Shown: piece after piece, positions 62,428 through 64,000 of the stretch
How positions within the stretch are numbered: position 1 is the stretch's first letter
Layout of the letters: the number at the start of each line of letters is the position of its first letter
Origin: Nocardia sp. CC227C
Lineage (GTDB): Bacteria; Actinomycetota; Actinomycetes; Mycobacteriales; Mycobacteriaceae
Length of the DNA stretch: 64,000 nucleotides
Assembly: GCF_030767025.1 (NCBI RefSeq)
Contig: NZ_JASITE010000002.1
Span: 558,001 to 622,000, forward strand
Direction: 5' to 3'
The notes under the pieces: model-generated
The model's database searches: none
Told to the model about the DNA's origin: nothing
What the model saw: the letters and a program-made list of their open reading frames with translations, nothing else
Position numbers and translations under genes: made by a program

Positions 62428-64000
62428 GTGGCCGACACCCTGCTGACAGCAGAACTGGACGACACCCACACCGCTCCGACTTTCGCGGAATTGGGCGTAC
62501 GCTCCGAAATCGTCCGCGCCCTCGACGAGATGGGCATCCAGCGGACATTCGCCATTCAGGAACTCACCCTGCCGTTGGCATTGGCCGGTGAGGATCTCAT
62601 CGGCCAAGCCCGCACCGGCATGGGCAAGACCTTCGGATTCGGGGTGCCGCTGCTGCACCGCATCGCCACCACCGATTCCGGCACCACCCCCCTGGACGGC
62701 ACGCCCCGCGCGCTGATCATCGTCCCGACGCGCGAACTGTGCATCCAGGTCACCCAGGATCTGGAGAACGCCAGCAAATATCTGCGCAATCAGAAAGGCC
62801 CGCTGAAGGTCACTTCGATCTACGGCGGCCGCCCCTACGAATCGCAGATCGCGGCGCTGCGCGCGGGCGTCGACGTGGTCGTCGGCACCCCGGGCCGCCT
62901 CCAGGACCTGGCCGAACAGCAGCATCTGGTGCTCGGCAAGGTGGGCGTGCTGGTGCTGGACGAAGCCGACGAAATGCTCGACCTGGGATTCCTGCCCGAC
63001 ATCGAGCGGATTCTGAACATGGTGCCGCAGCAGCGGCAGACCATGCTGTTCTCGGCCACCATGCCGGGACCGATCATCACCCTGGCCCGCACCTTCCTGA
63101 ATCGGCCCACCCATATCCGGGCCGAGGAAGCCAATGCCACCACCATCACCGAACGCATCTCGCAGTTCGTCTACCGCGCGCACGCGCTGGACAAGAGCGA
63201 ACTGGTCTCGCGCATCCTGCAGGCCGAGACCCGCGGCGCGACCATGGTCTTCGCCCGCACCAAGCGCACCGCGCAGAAGGTGGCCGACGATCTGGCCGAG
63301 CGCGGCTTCGCGGTCGGCGCGGTGCACGGCGACCTGAACCAGGTGCAGCGTGAGAAGGCGCTGAAGAAGTTCCGCGAGGGCAAGATCGACGTGCTGGTCG
63401 CCACCGATGTGGCGGCGCGCGGTATCGATATCGACGACGTCACCCACGTGGTGAACTACCAGTGCCCGGAGGACGAGAAGACCTACGTGCACCGCATCGG
63501 CCGCACCGGCCGTGCGGGCCGCCACGGCGTCGCCGTCACGCTGGTGGACTGGGATGAGCTGAACCGGTGGAGCGGCATCGATTCCGCGCTGCGCCTGGGC
63601 ATCCCCGAACCGGTGGAAACCTATTCGCGCTCCCCGCACCTGTACGCCGAACTCGGCATTCCCGAGGGCGTGACCGGTGTGATCCGCACGCGCAAGCCCG
63701 AACGCGACGACGACGCCGTGGTGGTGGAGCGCGAGGCACGCGCCCCGCGCAAGCGCAACCGCCGCCGCACCCGGGGCGGGCAGCCGGTGGACGACGCGGC
63801 GACCACGACCACCGGCCCCGACTCGACCACCGGCTCCAGCGCCGACGGCACCGGCGATGCCGAGGGCGACAAGCCCGGCCGCCGCCGTCGCCGACGCCGG
63901 GGACGCGGCGGTTCCGACGAGGCCGCGGGTACCGCGCGGACCACCGACGAAGCGGCGAATACCGATGCCGCCGAAGCGGTTTCGAGCGACAACGGGCCGT
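62428..64000 (+). CDS. rhlE: DEAD-box RNA helicase (3' end outside window)
   Basis: ATP-dependent RNA helicase. Motifs in order: FAIQELTLPLALAG (Q motif), ARTGMGKT (Walker A), PTREL, TPGR, LDEADEML (DEAD), SAT, HGDL, ARGIDIDDV and HRIGRTGRAGR. The C-terminal tail is Arg/Gly/Asp-rich and continues beyond the window. GTG 62428 is used (AGGA seven bases upstream); a CTG at 62395 with AGGAAGG before it is an alternative non-standard start. Synteny matches Rv3211. Confidence 0.93.
   Translation, partial: MADTLLTAELDDTHTAPTFAELGVRSEIVRALDEMGIQRTFAIQELTLPLALAGEDLIGQARTGMGKTFGFGVPLLHRIATTDSGTTPLDGTPRALIIVPTRELCIQVTQDLENASKYLRNQKGPLKVTSIYGGRPYESQIAALRAGVDVVVGTPGRLQDLAEQQHLVLGKVGVLVLDEADEMLDLGFLPDIERILNMVPQQRQTMLFSATMPGPIITLARTFLNRPTHIRAEEANATTITERISQFVYRAHALDKSELVSRILQAETRGATMVFARTKRTAQKVADDLAERGFAVGAVHGDLNQVQREKALKKFREGKIDVLVATDVAARGIDIDDVTHVVNYQCPEDEKTYVHRIGRTGRAGRHGVAVTLVDWDELNRWSGIDSALRLGIPEPVETYSRSPHLYAELGIPEGVTGVIRTRKPERDDDAVVVEREARAPRKRNRRRTRGGQPVDDAATTTTGPDSTTGSSADGTGDAEGDKPGRRRRRRRGRGGSDEAAGTARTTDEAANTDAAEAVSSDNGP

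Overview
The window is very GC-rich, gene-dense actinobacterial chromosome. WhiB, AdnAB, DUF3107, DUF3152, TIGR02569 and a NnaR-type HemD/winged-helix regulator together point to the Mycobacteriales. Nocardia or a close relative is my best guess, but that is inference. I saw no rRNA, tRNA, CRISPR array or transposase.

Left flank (1-10.2 kb): ion channel (partial), adnB, adnA, a lipV-like hydrolase and an alkyltransferase-like protein, in the order I recall for M. tuberculosis Rv3200c-Rv3204. Right flank (52.9-64 kb): TIGR02569 protein, a broken cyclotransferase-like gene, moeZ, DUF3152 protease-like protein, TetR, DUF3107 protein, ferritin-like protein and rhlE, resembling Rv3205c-Rv3211 with two glycosyltransferases and an alpha/beta hydrolase added. 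The two halves are separated by about 42.7 kb of other genes.

The inserted block carries in order: a VOC protein; whiB2 with two unrecognised small genes; an alpha/beta hydrolase lacking its nucleophile Ser; an XRE/MmyB-type regulator; a MobA-MoeA fusion; a repeat-rich gap; a YdeI/DUF1905 protein; narGHJI; a vapBC toxin-antitoxin pair; a small three-helix-bundle gene; an RNase-H-domain protein with an unknown N-terminus; a five-gene catabolic operon (flavin monooxygenase, serine hydrolase, acyl-CoA ligase, amidohydrolase, SDR) facing a TetR gene across a near-perfect palindrome; a LAL-type LuxR regulator facing an MFS/Dabb pair; the nitrate/nitrite assimilation operon narK-nirB-nirD-nnaR-cbiX; a CynX-like transporter with a GntR regulator; and a second narK.

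The unifying theme is nitrogen oxyanion metabolism. NarGHJI reduces nitrate and needs molybdenum cofactor, to which MobA-MoeA and MoeZ plausibly contribute. The two NarK proteins move nitrate/nitrite. NirBD reduces nitrite to ammonium and needs siroheme, which CbiX can help make. NnaR is a known nitrate/nitrite regulator acting with GlnR in related bacteria, and both narK promoters carry GTnAC-type GlnR-like sites with the same 21-bp spacing. Many same-strand genes overlap by ATGA or GTGA, indicating translational coupling.
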